Positions 25,056-35,451 are shown, counted from the first letter of the stretch. The stretch: 64,000 nt of DNA from an uncultured Bacteroidales bacterium (GCA_944326355.1 CALVDO010000001.1:124001-188000); one strand, 5' to 3'. Translations and numbers: made by a program. Notes: generated by a model not told the origin, from the letters alone.

Positions 25056-27431
25056 ATGAACATCATCAACAAAAGAATCGAATTATCCGACGGTAGGGTA
25101 ATCGAAATCGAAACCGGCAAACTGGCCAAACAGGCCGACGGATCAGTCGTGGTGAAAATGGGCGGCACCATGCTCCTTGCCTGCGTCACATGCGCGAAAG
25201 ACGCCAAAGAAGACGTGGACTTCATGCCGCTTCAGGTGGACTACAAGGAGAAGTTCGCCTCTGCGGGAAGATTCCCTGGAGGATTCATGAAGCGAGAGGG
25301 AAAGGCATCCGATGCGGAGATCCTTACCGCAAGGCTCGTGGACAGAGCCCTCAGGCCGCTGTTCCCTGAAGACTTCCATGCGGAGGTATATGTCACCATC
25401 AACCTCATCTCCGCCGAAAAGGACATCCAGCCTGACGCTCTTGCCGGCCTTGCCGCATCTTCAGCGCTCGCAGTCAGCGACATTCCTTTCGGAGGGCCGA
25501 TCTCCGAAGTAAGGGTGGCAAGAATCGGAGGCCAGTTCAAGATCAATCCCGGATTCAGCGAGATGGCCGACGCCGACATCGACCTGATGGTTGCCGCCAC
25601 ATACGACAACATCATGATGGTCGAGGGAGAGATGAAGGAGGTCAGCGAGGCCGAGATGCTTGAGGCCATCAAGTTTGCCCATGAGGAGATCAAGAAGCAC
25701 TGCAAGGTGCAGATGGAACTCATGGAGGAGGCCGGAAAGACCGTAAAGAGGACATACTGCCACGAAGAGAATGACGAGGAGCTGCGCAAGGCCGTCGAGA
25801 AGTTCTGCTACGACAGGTGCTACGCCATCGCAAAGTCCGGCTCGGGAAAGCACGAGAGATCCGACGCCTTCGACGCCCTCAAGGAAGAATTTTACCAGAC
25901 TCTCCCTGAAGAGGAAAGAGAGGAGAAGAAGATGATGGTCGAGAGGTATTACCATGCCGTGGAGAAGGCGGCCATGAGAAACATGATCCTCGACGAAGGC
26001 ATCCGTCTGGACGGGCGCTCCACAACTCAGATTCGCCCGATCTGGTGCGAAGTAGGCTATCTGCCATGCGCTCACGGCTCAGCAATCTTCACAAGAGGCG
26101 AGACCCAGTCTCTCTCTACCGTGACCCTCGGCACAAAGCTCGACATGAAGGAGCTCGACGAGGTCCTCGTTCAGAGCACCGAGCAGTTCGTCCTCCACTA
26201 CAACTTCCCTCCGTTCTCGACAGGTGAGGCCAAGGCTCAGAGAGGCGTAGGCCGCCGCGAGATCGGCCACGGAAACCTCGCATGGAGGGCTCTCAAGCCT
26301 ATGGTTCCGCTCGCTCCGGAGAACCCTTACGCAGTGCGCGTGGTGTCCGACATCCTCGAGTCCAACGGCTCGTCGTCCATGGCCACCGTCTGCGCAGGCT
26401 GTCTCGCCCTGATGGACGCCGGAGTGAAGATCAGGAAGCCTGTCGCCGGAATCGCGATGGGACTCATCACAGACGAGAAGAATCCTAACGACAGATACGC
26501 CATCCTCAGCGACATCCTCGGAGACGAGGACCACCTCGGAGACATGGACTTCAAGGTGACCGGAACAAAGGACGGCATCACAGCCACCCAGATGGACATC
26601 AAGGTGGACGGACTCTCATACGACGTGCTTGAAAAGGCGCTTGAGCAGGCCCGTCAGGGAAGGATGCACATCATGGGAGAGATGATGAAGTGCATCAGCG
26701 AGCCGCGTGAGGACTACAAGCCGTTCGTTCCGCGCATCGTCCAGATCAGGATTCCGGGCGAGTTCATCGGAGCCGTCATCGGAAAGGGCGGAGAGGTCAT
26801 CCAGAAGATTCAGAGAGAGACCGGCACAGTCGTCACCATCACCGAGGAGAACGCAAATGGCGTCAGCGAGGGTGTTGTGGACATCTTCGGAGAGAACAAG
26901 GAGAGCATGGACAAGGCTCTCGAGTGGATCAAGAACATCTGCGCCGTGCCTGAGGTCGGCCAGGTATACCACGGAACGGTGGTATCAGTTCTCGAGTTCG
27001 GCGCCTTCGTCGAGATTCTTCCGGGCAAGGAAGGCCTGCTCCACATCTCCGAGATCGACTGGGGCAAGACCGACAAGGTGGAGGACGTGCTCAACGTCGG
27101 CGACAAAGTGGACGTGAAGCTCCTCGAGATAGATCCTAAGACAGGCAAGATGAGGCTTTCACGCAAGGCCCTCATCGAAAAGCCTGAGGACTATGTAGAG
27201 CCGGTGCGCAGACCGCGTCAGGCTCCGGGAGACAAGGGTCCGCGCCGCGAAGGACGCGGTCCGGCGCCACGCCGCGATGACAGGAAGTCTTCCGATGACC
27301 GCCGTCCGGGCAAGGGACCTCGCCGGGACAACGGGCACAGGCAGCCGAGACAGGATTACGGACAGCCGGAGTCCTACGGCAACGACGCAGGATTCGACAG
27401 GCCTGACTACAACGATCCAGATATGTTCTGA
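25056..27431 (+). CDS. pnp: Polyribonucleotide nucleotidyltransferase (PNPase)
   Basis: Phosphorolytic 3'-5' exoribonuclease for mRNA turnover. Two RNase PH domains (about residues 10-230 and 310-550) flank a helical linker, then a KH domain with the IGKGGE loop (about residue 575) and an S1 domain (about residues 630-700, [16 protein letters not shown]). The final 80 or so residues are a basic, Arg/Pro/Asp/Gly-rich disordered tail of unknown role, probably RNA or protein binding. 791 aa fits a PNPase with a tail. A short GC-rich stem, CTCCC/GGGAG, sits in the leader at 25022-25036. Confidence 0.97.
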   Translation: MNIINKRIELSDGRVIEIETGKLAKQADGSVVVKMGGTMLLACVTCAKDAKEDVDFMPLQVDYKEKFASAGRFPGGFMKREGKASDAEILTARLVDRALRPLFPEDFHAEVYVTINLISAEKDIQPDALAGLAASSALAVSDIPFGGPISEVRVARIGGQFKINPGFSEMADADIDLMVAATYDNIMMVEGEMKEVSEAEMLEAIKFAHEEIKKHCKVQMELMEEAGKTVKRTYCHEENDEELRKAVEKFCYDRCYAIAKSGSGKHERSDAFDALKEEFYQTLPEEEREEKKMMVERYYHAVEKAAMRNMILDEGIRLDGRSTTQIRPIWCEVGYLPCAHGSAIFTRGETQSLSTVTLGTKLDMKELDEVLVQSTEQFVLHYNFPPFSTGEAKAQRGVGRREIGHGNLAWRALKPMVPLAPENPYAVRVVSDILESNGSSSMATVCAGCLALMDAGVKIRKPVAGIAMGLITDEKNPNDRYAILSDILGDEDHLGDMDFKVTGTKDGITATQMDIKVDGLSYDVLEKALEQARQGRMHIMGEMMKCISEPREDYKPFVPRIVQIRIPGEFIGAVIGKGGEVIQKIQRETGTVVTITEENANGVSEGVVDIFGENKESMDKALEWIKNICAVPEVGQVYHGTVVSVLEFGAFVEILPGKEGLLHISEIDWGKTDKVEDVLNVGDKVDVKLLEIDPKTGKMRLSRKALIEKPEDYVEPVRRPRQAPGDKGPRREGRGPAPRRDDRKSSDDRRPGKGPRRDNGHRQPRQDYGQPESYGNDAGFDRPDYNDPDMF

Positions 27432-27453
27432 CGGCATCTAATCTCAATACCTA

Positions 27454-27508
27454 AAGGGGCTGGCGAAAGTCAAGCCCCTTTTTCTTTAAAAGCCCCTTTT
27501 TCTTTAAA
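27454..27508 (+). terminator. pnp terminator with tandemly duplicated 3' arm
   Basis: AAGGGGCT (27454-27461) pairs with AGCCCCTT (27473-27480), followed by a T-rich tract. The 18 bp covering the 3' arm and T-tract (27473-27490) are repeated exactly at 27491-27508. From 27509 to 27747 no gene is seen, only an AT-rich promoter region and an ATTTGT/ACAAAT inverted repeat at 27654-27667. Confidence 0.85.
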
Positions 27509-27715
27509 AGAACCGCCGCACTTCTGACGCAGCCGGACATACCGTTCTCTTTGAATTTATTTTGCTGCTTCTGTATTTCCTGAACAGACCCCACAGAATC
27601 GGGAAAAGCCTTCCAGTCAGCTTCACAGGCCGTCTCGGACGCCTTCTCAGTTCATTTGTGTACAAATTTGACATATTTTTGAACAAGCTCAAAAGCAGAA
27701 TCGGCTTAAAGAGTC

Positions 27716-27723
27716 TATTTTTG
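27716..27723 (+). promoter_or_regulatory. -7 element of the lyase/GH88 operon
   Basis: TATTTTTG matches TAnnTTTG and lies 25 bp before the lyase ATG. A second TATTTTTG is at 27674-27681. Neither has a clear -33 TTTG, which would be consistent with an activator-dependent promoter. The inverted repeat ATTTGT-GT-ACAAAT at 27654-27667 is a candidate operator. Confidence 0.5.
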
Positions 27724-27747
27724 CAAAAACCACATAATGCAACTGAA

Positions 27748-30285
27748 ATGATGAGACACACGCCAGTCCTTGTCGCAGCCCTTCTTCTGGCCGTCGGCAG
27801 CAGCACGACAATCTACGCACAGAAGACAACCCTCGAAAGGGTGCACGAAAACGTAAGGGAGACTCCCTACCCGCAGTCATTCCATCATGTCTATATCAAT
27901 CCGGCTCCGCTTCTTCCTCCGAAAAGCATGAAGACTGCCGATATGCTCCAGTTCCAGCTTTCGCAGGATGCTGACTTCAACGGGGACGCCGCCATGACGT
28001 CTGAGCCTAAGCCGTGGTGCATGTTCAATCCGCACAAGATCCTTGACAAGGGAGAATGGTACTGGAGAGTACGGCCGGTGAATGCTTCGGGACAGACCGG
28101 AGAGTGGAGCGAGACCTTTGGATTCTCAATAACGGGAGAGGAGCCGCAGTTCGTCACTCCGCCTTTCGAGACTTTCAGAGCCGGCCTGCCGACAGGATGG
28201 CCCCGCCTGTACTGCTTCATAGACAAGGAGCTTGAGGAAGGCAAGGCGACAGTACAAGAACATAAAGAATACAAGGAACTGCTCCACAGAGCCTCACTCG
28301 GACTGAAGGCGACCTGTGAGACTGCCGGAGACCCGTATGGACAGGTGAAGCAGATGGCCCTGATGACCAACTATCTCCATACGGCATGGAGGGCCACCGG
28401 CGACAGAAGGTATGCCGACAAGATGATGGCGTTCACTCGCTCTCTTCTCTCCGGGAAGCCGTCTCCAGAGCGGATGAAAGACGACTTTTACGCCGGAGAC
28501 CTGATATATGTGCTCCTGCACACCTACGATTCCTGCCACGACCTGCTTACGGACGGAGAGAAAGCCGGAATCAAGGATCTGGTCATGGAATCAGCCAAAT
28601 ATCACCACAATATGCAGAGACAAGGCAGCGAGGAGACGCATATCTTCGACAATCATTTCTGGCAGAGAGGGTTCAGAGAAATGCTCCAGATAGGTCTCGT
28701 GTTCTGGGATACAGACCCGACCGCACTGGAAATGCTTGAATACTGCTACGAACTCTGGACAGCACGCGCCCCTGCATCCGGATTCAACCGTGACGGGGAA
28801 TGGCACAACGGCACCGGATATTTCACGGCCAATGTACATACTCTCTGGTATGTGCCGAGCCTCTTCTCCCATATCACCGGGGTAGACTTCATGAAGCACC
28901 CGTGGTATCAGAACGCAGGCCACGCACTGCTCTACACATGGCCCGTGGGGACGATGAGTGCCGGATTCGGTGACCAAAACGAGCGACAGCTCACTCCTGA
29001 CCGCCAGAGGGCCGCATTCGCGGACTTCCTCGCGAGGGAGCTGGATGACCCTTACGCCGCCTGGTACGCAAGTCACCTCAACAGGGAGGTCCGAAACGAC
29101 TTCGACATGAGGATATACCGCATGGCACGAGGACATATCGCCTATCCTAACGTCAAACCGCTTCCGGAAGGGGCGGAAAAAGCCCTCTGGCTTGAGGACA
29201 TCGGCCAGATGGACGCGCACTCGGCCCTGCAGAACACGAGCCGCAACCTGTTCCTGAGCTTCCGCTCGAGTCCGTTCGGCTCAGGAAGCCACACACTCGC
29301 AGACCAGAACAGCTTTAACCTCCACTTCCGCGGAGTGCCTGTTTACCGCTCGACGGGCTACTACCTCAACTTCAGCGATGCGCACAACATCATGTCCTAC
29401 CGCCACACGAGAGCGCACAACACCATCCTCGTGGACGGCATCGGGCAGCCTTTCACGACCAGAGCATACGGCAAGATCACGAGAATGCTCAACGGCGACC
29501 ACATCTCCTACGCGCTCGGAGACGCATCCAACGCATACTGCGGCATCAGCGAATACCCTATGTGGGAAAAGAATTTCGAAAAGGCGGGCATCACCCAGAC
29601 TCCCGAAAACGGATTCGGAGAGACCCCGCTGACAAAATACCGCCGCCACATCTTCCTGCTGCACCCGGACATCGTGCTCATCTACGACGAGCTCGAGGCA
29701 TCCAGGCCGGTCACCTGGGACTGGCTGCTGCACAGCCCGGTAGAATTCAAGATAAATCAGAAGAAGCATATCCTCACCACGAGATATGACGAGAAGGAAT
29801 TTACTTCCGTGGCCCAAATCTTCAGTGACCAGCCATGCTCAATCAGCCAGACCGACGAATTCTGCGTCGCCCCGAATCTTAAGCTGGCAAAGAAAGGGAC
29901 TGAAGACAAATATGTGAATCAGTGGCATCTTACGGCAGCATTCAGGCCGTGTGCGGTCAACCGCATTTTAACCTTCATCAAAATAGAGCCGGACGGCTCT
30001 GAGACCGTATATGACGTGACAAGGGACGGTGACAAGTTCGTCTGCGGGCCGTGGGTTATCCACGCAGGGCTGGACATATCAAAACCGGCCTATCTGACAA
30101 TCGTCAACGAGAGACGCGGAGTCGTGTTCAGCTATGGCAATGGAGACGTGAAAATCGGCGACACCACATATTCCCGCAGGGAAAGAGGCTCATCAGTCCT
30201 CTATGACCTCATCGGAGGAGAATGGAAGGTACAGGAAATGGCCGACGTCGAGCCTCAGATAACCGGAGCGAAGGCAGAAAGATGA
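27748..30285 (+). CDS. Secreted Hepar_II_III/DUF4962 polysaccharide lyase (copy 1)
   Basis: Exported lyase (845 aa) expected to cleave uronic-acid glycans by beta-elimination. A signal peptide (about residues 1-24, ending IYAQ) is followed by a DUF4962-type Ig/helical region (YINPAPLLPPKSMK onward), an alpha/alpha-toroid with IFDNHFWQRG and ASGFNRDGEWHNGTGYF, and a C-terminal beta-sandwich Hepar_II_III domain with SPFGSGSHTLADQNSFNLHF. The His/Tyr in these segments are the likely catalytic residues (inference). The domain set is that of PL15/PL35-type heparin, chondroitin or hyaluronan lyases. The start at the ATGATG was chosen because the upstream frame precedes the promoter. Confidence 0.85.
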   Translation: MMRHTPVLVAALLLAVGSSTTIYAQKTTLERVHENVRETPYPQSFHHVYINPAPLLPPKSMKTADMLQFQLSQDADFNGDAAMTSEPKPWCMFNPHKILDKGEWYWRVRPVNASGQTGEWSETFGFSITGEEPQFVTPPFETFRAGLPTGWPRLYCFIDKELEEGKATVQEHKEYKELLHRASLGLKATCETAGDPYGQVKQMALMTNYLHTAWRATGDRRYADKMMAFTRSLLSGKPSPERMKDDFYAGDLIYVLLHTYDSCHDLLTDGEKAGIKDLVMESAKYHHNMQRQGSEETHIFDNHFWQRGFREMLQIGLVFWDTDPTALEMLEYCYELWTARAPASGFNRDGEWHNGTGYFTANVHTLWYVPSLFSHITGVDFMKHPWYQNAGHALLYTWPVGTMSAGFGDQNERQLTPDRQRAAFADFLARELDDPYAAWYASHLNREVRNDFDMRIYRMARGHIAYPNVKPLPEGAEKALWLEDIGQMDAHSALQNTSRNLFLSFRSSPFGSGSHTLADQNSFNLHFRGVPVYRSTGYYLNFSDAHNIMSYRHTRAHNTILVDGIGQPFTTRAYGKITRMLNGDHISYALGDASNAYCGISEYPMWEKNFEKAGITQTPENGFGETPLTKYRRHIFLLHPDIVLIYDELEASRPVTWDWLLHSPVEFKINQKKHILTTRYDEKEFTSVAQIFSDQPCSISQTDEFCVAPNLKLAKKGTEDKYVNQWHLTAAFRPCAVNRILTFIKIEPDGSETVYDVTRDGDKFVCGPWVIHAGLDISKPAYLTIVNERRGVVFSYGNGDVKIGDTTYSRRERGSSVLYDLIGGEWKVQEMADVEPQITGAKAER

Positions 30286-30347
30286 GAAACATGATCATGA
30301 CGGCAGTCGAGACTCGGGCTGCAAGACACATCGATGGTTTTAAGCGC

Positions 30348-31601
30348 ATGAAACTGATCAGAGCAACTGCGGCCATTGCGGCCGCTCTGGCTGTCGTCTC
30401 CTGCGGAGACAGCCGGGAAAAATGGATAAGCGAGGCCATCGACACGGCATCCTTCCAGCTGAAGATGACGGCAGAGAAGCTTGAAGGCACGGGCGAGCTC
30501 CCGAGATCCACATACACAGGCTACACCCTCGAATTTCTGGAGTCACAGATCGAAGGGGACATCTCCGGCATCGTGGACTCACTCACGCCGAATCCTCCGG
30601 CAGAGCGCGTCGGCACCCTCCTAACCTGCAACATCTACGACTGGACCAGCGGATTCTTCCCTGGCAGCCTCTGGTATGCCTACGAGCTCACAGGCGATGA
30701 GACGCTGAAGCAGGAGGCCATAAGCTACACCAATCTGCTCAGTCCGCTGCGCAAGTTCAAGGACACGCACGACCTCGGATTCATGGTCGGATGCAGCTTC
30801 GGCAACGCCCTCAGACTCTCACCTTCCGACACCGTGAAAGACGTCATCATGGAGACCGCGGACAACCTCGCGGCCCGCTTCAACCCGATGACGGGCTGCA
30901 TCCGCTCATGGGATTTCGGCTACTGGAACTATCCTGTCATCATCGACAACATGATGAACCTCGACCTTCTCTTCACCGCCAGCAGGCTCAGCGGAGACCC
31001 GAGATACAGACAGGTCGCCGTCAGACACGCCATGACGACGATGAAAAACCATTTCCGTCCGGACTACACCTCTTATCATGTCGTGAGCTACAATGACGAC
31101 GGCACCGTCGAATTCAAGGAGACGCACCAGGGCAAGAACGACGAATCCTCATGGTCGAGAGGACAGGGATGGGGAGTCTACGGCTTCACCTCTTGCTACA
31201 GGGAGACGAAAGACACCATATTCCTCAATCAGGCCATCCATATCGCGGACATGATCATGGAGAGGAACACGGCTCCGGACCTCGTGCCCTACTGGGACTT
31301 CGACGCGCCTGTTCGCCCGGAAACTCCGAGAGACGCATCGGCAGGAGCGCTGATAGCCTCTGCCTTCCTCGAGCTCAGCACATTCGTCCCTGACGGAGAA
31401 AAATACTTCGACTATGCGGAAAGGATGCTCAAGACGCTATCCTCGCCGGAATATCTCGCCGAAAAGGGCGGCAACAACGGCTTTATCCTGAAGCATTCTA
31501 CCGGCTCGCTTCCTCACGGCTTCGAGATAGACTCCCCTATCAACTATGCGGACTATTACTATCTCGAGGCTCTTAAACGCTTGAAAGATCTCACGAGATG
31601 A
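30348..31601 (+). CDS. GH88 unsaturated glucuronyl hydrolase, lipoprotein
   Basis: Removes the 4,5-unsaturated uronic acid that lyases leave on the non-reducing end of oligosaccharides. The (alpha/alpha)6 barrel signatures are clear: DWTSGFFPGSLWYAYELTGD, the HDLGFM and VIIDNMMNLDLLF segments that hold the two catalytic Asp positions in this family, and SSWSRGQGWGVYGF. The N-terminus MKLIRATA...AVVSC is a lipoprotein signal, so the enzyme is probably anchored in the periplasm or outer membrane. An earlier in-frame ATG at 30282 overlaps the lyase stop, but would place the lipobox about 40 residues in. The stop overlaps the next lyase start. Confidence 0.9.
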   Translation: MKLIRATAAIAAALAVVSCGDSREKWISEAIDTASFQLKMTAEKLEGTGELPRSTYTGYTLEFLESQIEGDISGIVDSLTPNPPAERVGTLLTCNIYDWTSGFFPGSLWYAYELTGDETLKQEAISYTNLLSPLRKFKDTHDLGFMVGCSFGNALRLSPSDTVKDVIMETADNLAARFNPMTGCIRSWDFGYWNYPVIIDNMMNLDLLFTASRLSGDPRYRQVAVRHAMTTMKNHFRPDYTSYHVVSYNDDGTVEFKETHQGKNDESSWSRGQGWGVYGFTSCYRETKDTIFLNQAIHIADMIMERNTAPDLVPYWDFDAPVRPETPRDASAGALIASAFLELSTFVPDGEKYFDYAERMLKTLSSPEYLAEKGGNNGFILKHSTGSLPHGFEIDSPINYADYYYLEALKRLKDLTR

Positions 31602-34198
31602 GGCTTAGACTCATTCTTACGCTGACATCAGCTGTTATCTCTCTGGCGTCAGCCGTCTCCTGCGGGAAAGAGGAGATCGCTCCGGAGCAGCCTCCGATCG
31701 AAGAGGAGGAGACCGACTACCCTGAAGAGTGGCATGACAAGATCCGGGTCCTGCCCTATCCAAAGATGTCCAACGAGCTGTACATCAATCCCTCTCCACT
31801 CATCGTACCACAGAAGATGAAGACAGGGAGATGGCTGAAGTTCAGACTTTCCCAGGACCAGAACCTCCCTCCGGAGATAACGATGATCTCGGACACGCTG
31901 AGCTGGAACATGTACAACCCGCACATCAGGCTCGCGGCCGGGACATGGTACTGGAGCTATTGCAACGTGGATCAGGACGGCACGGAGACATGGAGCGACC
32001 CCATCGCCTTTGAGGTGGCCGCATCCGTCCCGTCGTTCGTCACTCCAGAGTTCGCGACATTTCTTGACAATGCTCCCCGCATCCATCCGCGCCTCTACTG
32101 CTGGCTTGACCCGTATATCGGAAGCGCGAGGGAGAACCTTTCCTCCCACGAGGAATACAGGATGCTCATCGGAAGGGCGGAAACGGCCATGAACGCAGAC
32201 TGGCAGTCACTTCTGCCTACATTCAGCGAAGAGGCGATGAGCAGCGCAGCCACCTATGTAGACCATCTTTACCAGGCCGCATATCTCACTCTGAATGAAG
32301 AATATCTGAACAGGCTGCACGAAATTCTCGGTCTGCTTCTCACCAGAGGCTTCAGCGATCAGGAGCTGTTCACTTCAAATTTCTGCGCGAGCGACATAGC
32401 CTATTCGCATCTCGCCATATACGACCTGCTGTACGACAGGCTCACCGACTCCGAAAGGACGGCCACTGAAGCTCTGCTGATGCGCTACGCGACAAGATAT
32501 TTCCAGTCGGCATGCGGCTACCAGGAAAATCACATCTTCGACAACCACTTCTGGCAGAGGAACATGAGAGTGCAGTTCCAGACCGCGCTCTGCCTTTTCG
32601 ACAAGCAGAGATGGTCGAAGGAGGCCGAACACATGCTCGAATACTACTATGAGATATGGACGGCTCGCGCTCCCGCGTCCGGATTCAACCGCGACGGAGC
32701 ATGGATCAACGGCAGCGGCTATTTCAATGCCAATGTCAAGACGCTCTACTACATGCCGATGATCCTGTCGCACGTGACCGGCAGGAATTTTCTGCAGCAC
32801 CCCTGGTACAGAAATGCCGGAGAAGCCCTCGCATATTCCTGGGCACCGGACTCGCAAAGCACGGGATTCGGCGACAACAGCGAGCTCTATGACACCCCTC
32901 AGAGGCAGAGGGCGGCATTCGCGGACTTTCTCGCCAGAGAGACAGGCGACGCATACGCAGGCTGGTATGCCGACGCCTGCAGAGACGAACTGCTCAGGGA
33001 CACGGAAATGAGGATATACCGTATGGGCAAGCCGCAGGCCTCGTACACGACGGCTTTTCCCGACGACGCACCAAAGATGAAGTGGTACGAGGACATCGGG
33101 GAAGTCGTGATGCACTCCGACCTCGAGAACACGGACAACAATCTGACTCTCAGCTTCCGCTCCAGCACATTCGGCTCGGGAAGCCATACCCTCGCCGACC
33201 AAAACAGCTTCAACATTCTCTGGAAAGGGAATGAAATCTACTATCATTCAGGATATTACACAGGCTTCAGCGATGCGCACAACCTCATGTCCTACCGTCA
33301 CACCCGCGCTCACAACAGCATTCTCGTGAATGGCATCGGGCAGCCGTACTCCACACAGGGCTACGGCATGATTCTCAGGGCCGACGGAGGTGAAGACATC
33401 GCCTACTGTCTCGGCGACGCCTCCCACGCCTACTGCGGCATCAGCGACGACCCGATGTGGATAGACAACTTCGCCGCCGCCGGCATAGAGCAGACCCCGG
33501 AAAACGGCTTCGGGCCGACTCCTCTGACGAAATACCGCCGTCAGGTCCTGATGCTCTATCCCGACGCCGTCCTCATCTATGACGAGCTTGAAGCCTCCGA
33601 ACCAGTGCGCTGGGACTGGCTGCTGCACAGCCCCGTACGCTTCGACATCTCCTCCGGCGGCAGTTCAGGCACCAGCCTTGCCGGCAGTCACTCCGGAATA
33701 ACGTTTACCACCACATACCAGGAAAGCGGCAGCCGCGCCGTCACCACCTTCTTCTCCGGCAGCGACTTCAGCGTCAGCCAGACCGACCGGTTCGCCGTGC
33801 CGCCGACAGACGCAGAGAACGACCCCGAATATCCGGATCAGTGGCATCTCACTGCAACCGCCGAGAACTGCCCGACCACGAGAATCCTCGCCATCATACA
33901 GGTCGGGAACGCCGACGAGGAGCTTCCTGCGGTCGTCCGGGAAGGAAATTCCGTCTCATTCGGGAACTGGGTAATAGAAGCACAGCTCGATCCTGCTGAA
34001 CGGGAGCACCTTCTGGTGAGAAATGTCTCCACGGAAGCCGTCTACAGCTACGGCTATGACAATCCGGTTCTCGGCAGCGGCACCTACAGCCGCCGGCATG
34101 CCCTCTCCTCAGTCCTCTACGACAGGTCAGGGGGAGAATTCTTCATCTCCGAGATGACCGACAGGAGTCCCGTCTCCACCAAAAGCATCCGCCGCTGA
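31598..34198 (+). CDS. Hepar_II_III/DUF4962 polysaccharide lyase, lipoprotein (copy 2)
   Basis: Paralog of the lyase at 27748, 866 aa, aligning along its whole length. It shares YINPSPLIVP, IFDNHFWQRNM, ASGFNRDGAWINGSGYF, STFGSGSHTLADQNSFN and SYRHTRAHNSILVNG. Unlike copy 1 it has a lipobox (SAVSC, Cys22) and a Glu-rich spacer, so it is probably surface or periplasm anchored while copy 1 is free. It overlaps the GH88 gene by 4 bp and is the last gene of the unit. The different anchoring suggests an extracellular/periplasmic division of labour or a different cleavage pattern (inference). Confidence 0.85.
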   Translation: MRLRLILTLTSAVISLASAVSCGKEEIAPEQPPIEEEETDYPEEWHDKIRVLPYPKMSNELYINPSPLIVPQKMKTGRWLKFRLSQDQNLPPEITMISDTLSWNMYNPHIRLAAGTWYWSYCNVDQDGTETWSDPIAFEVAASVPSFVTPEFATFLDNAPRIHPRLYCWLDPYIGSARENLSSHEEYRMLIGRAETAMNADWQSLLPTFSEEAMSSAATYVDHLYQAAYLTLNEEYLNRLHEILGLLLTRGFSDQELFTSNFCASDIAYSHLAIYDLLYDRLTDSERTATEALLMRYATRYFQSACGYQENHIFDNHFWQRNMRVQFQTALCLFDKQRWSKEAEHMLEYYYEIWTARAPASGFNRDGAWINGSGYFNANVKTLYYMPMILSHVTGRNFLQHPWYRNAGEALAYSWAPDSQSTGFGDNSELYDTPQRQRAAFADFLARETGDAYAGWYADACRDELLRDTEMRIYRMGKPQASYTTAFPDDAPKMKWYEDIGEVVMHSDLENTDNNLTLSFRSSTFGSGSHTLADQNSFNILWKGNEIYYHSGYYTGFSDAHNLMSYRHTRAHNSILVNGIGQPYSTQGYGMILRADGGEDIAYCLGDASHAYCGISDDPMWIDNFAAAGIEQTPENGFGPTPLTKYRRQVLMLYPDAVLIYDELEASEPVRWDWLLHSPVRFDISSGGSSGTSLAGSHSGITFTTTYQESGSRAVTTFFSGSDFSVSQTDRFAVPPTDAENDPEYPDQWHLTATAENCPTTRILAIIQVGNADEELPAVVREGNSVSFGNWVIEAQLDPAEREHLLVRNVSTEAVYSYGYDNPVLGSGTYSRRHALSSVLYDRSGGEFFISEMTDRSPVSTKSIRR

Positions 34199-34343
34199 CC
34201 GGCCGCAGGGAGCAACTCGCCCAGAATGAAAGCGGCACACGCGGCCGGAAGCGGCTCGCCGGTCCGATGCGCATTCCGCCCCGTTCAGAACGGCGCAGAA
34301 AGGCTTTTTCAAGGGAAAGGGAAGAAGATTTGTCACTTTTTAT

Positions 34344-34374
34344 TAGGAATTGCCGTTCCTATTGGGTAACTTTG
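34344..34374 (+). promoter_or_regulatory. Promoter of the small outer-membrane protein gene
   Basis: -7 TAACTTTG at 34367-34374 with TAGG 19 bp upstream. The -33 region is part of an inverted repeat AGGAA-N6-TTCCT (34345-34360), a possible operator. Leader of about 80 nt. The rest of the 264-bp gap shows no gene. Confidence 0.6.
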
Positions 34375-34462
34375 TTCTGGTTGTGTGTTCATGAATGGAT
34401 GATACCGCAGAATGGATATGCATTCATGCAGACATGAAATGAAACTTTAAAACATAAACAAC

Positions 34463-34924
34463 ATGAAAAAGATTCTTATCATCGCAGCTCTGGCGCTCGG
34501 CTTTACTGTCGCCGCATCCGCGCAGCCTAAGGCCATCGGTCTCAGAATGGGTTGGTACATGGAGGCAAGCTACCAGCATACCGTCAACGGCTCTGATTTC
34601 GTGGAGGCTAACTTCGGTACGTTCGGCTACAACAGCATGGACATCTCCTCCACCTACAACTTCATGATAGCCCAGCCTGCATGGACAAGCAGAGGCGAAT
34701 GGGGCTTCTACGCCGGCCCCGGTCTTGCGCTGGGATTCTTCAACGGCACCACAATAGCCGTTCAGGGACAGGTCGGTCTCGAATACACATTCTGGTTCCC
34801 TCTCCAGCTCTCAGTGGATATGAAGCCTCAGTTCGGAGCATGGATAGGCAAGCACAGTGCAGATTATTTCACCGGCGGTCTGTACGGATTCATTCCGTCA
34901 ATCTCAGTCAGATACAGATTCTGA
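34463..34924 (+). CDS. Small outer-membrane beta-barrel protein
   Basis: 153 aa protein with an obvious signal peptide (MKKILIIAALALGFTVAASAQ) and alternating hydrophobic/aromatic strands, ending in the outer-membrane signature SVRYRF. It looks like an 8-strand OmpX/OmpW-sized barrel, such as those often labelled 'outer membrane beta-barrel protein' in Bacteroidetes. Function cannot be told. It is a monocistronic gene with its own promoter and a strong terminator. Confidence 0.8.
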   Translation: MKKILIIAALALGFTVAASAQPKAIGLRMGWYMEASYQHTVNGSDFVEANFGTFGYNSMDISSTYNFMIAQPAWTSRGEWGFYAGPGLALGFFNGTTIAVQGQVGLEYTFWFPLQLSVDMKPQFGAWIGKHSADYFTGGLYGFIPSISVRYRF

Positions 34925-35009
34925 CGCCGGGCTGTGCAGAAAATGGCCGCAGGCCCGCCAAACGGCCTACCATCCGGCCGGACAATCACGGCTTTGAAAA
35001 TGAAATTAA

Positions 35010-35056
35010 GAGAGGGTGTGCCTGACGACTTCGGCGCACCCTCTCATTCTTTCTTT
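35010..35056 (+). terminator. Intrinsic terminator of the outer-membrane protein gene
   Basis: A 13-bp stem (35010-35022 with 35033-35045, one wobble) and a T-rich tail (ATTCTTTCTTTA). Confidence 0.8.
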
Positions 35057-35119
35057 ATGGCGACATCCGCCCTTTAGCCGGCAGCGGCAGCCAATGCGAA
35101 TCTCCATGGAGGCGGACGG

Positions 35120-35437
35120 CTAAGGATTCATCAGATCGGCGTTGACAAAGAAGACAATCTCATTTATGAGGTCTATCGACGCCTGCGAGCCGTGTTTCAG
35201 CCGCAGCAGCTCTTTCCTCATTTCTTCGGCAGCATTCTCGGCAGATTCCCCTGCCGCATCCTTCCGAACATTGTCTAAAAACGGCCTTACGGCGGCAATG
35301 ACCGCCTCAAACTCATTGATGGCCTCACCGAATCTGGCCGCCTGTCTGAGGGCGACGCCTTCCTCATAATGTCTGCGGGCCTCCCGAAGAGCGGCAGCCG
35401 CTGAAATATCTGTCTTCATCATATCTCCGGTCTTCAT
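35120..35437 (-). CDS. Small TPR-like helical protein
   Basis: About 105 aa (100 if the start is at the ATGATG 15 bp further on, which sits behind GGAG). One TPR-like helix pair is visible, YEEGVALRQAARFGEAINEFE, followed by a long charged helix. I do not recognise a family beyond that. It begins 14 bp downstream of the AraC regulator stop on the same strand, so it is probably cotranscribed with it. A stem TTAGCCG/CGGCTAA lies just after its stop. Confidence 0.55.
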   Translation of the reverse strand: MKTGDMMKTDISAAAALREARRHYEEGVALRQAARFGEAINEFEAVIAAVRPFLDNVRKDAAGESAENAAEEMRKELLRLKHGSQASIDLINEIVFFVNADLMNP

Positions 35438-35451
35438 TCTTAATGTCCGGT

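Noticed and set aside
27562..27747. 62-codon upstream extension of the first lyase
   Set aside because: It precedes the likely start of transcription, and the signal peptide begins at the ATGATG at 27748.
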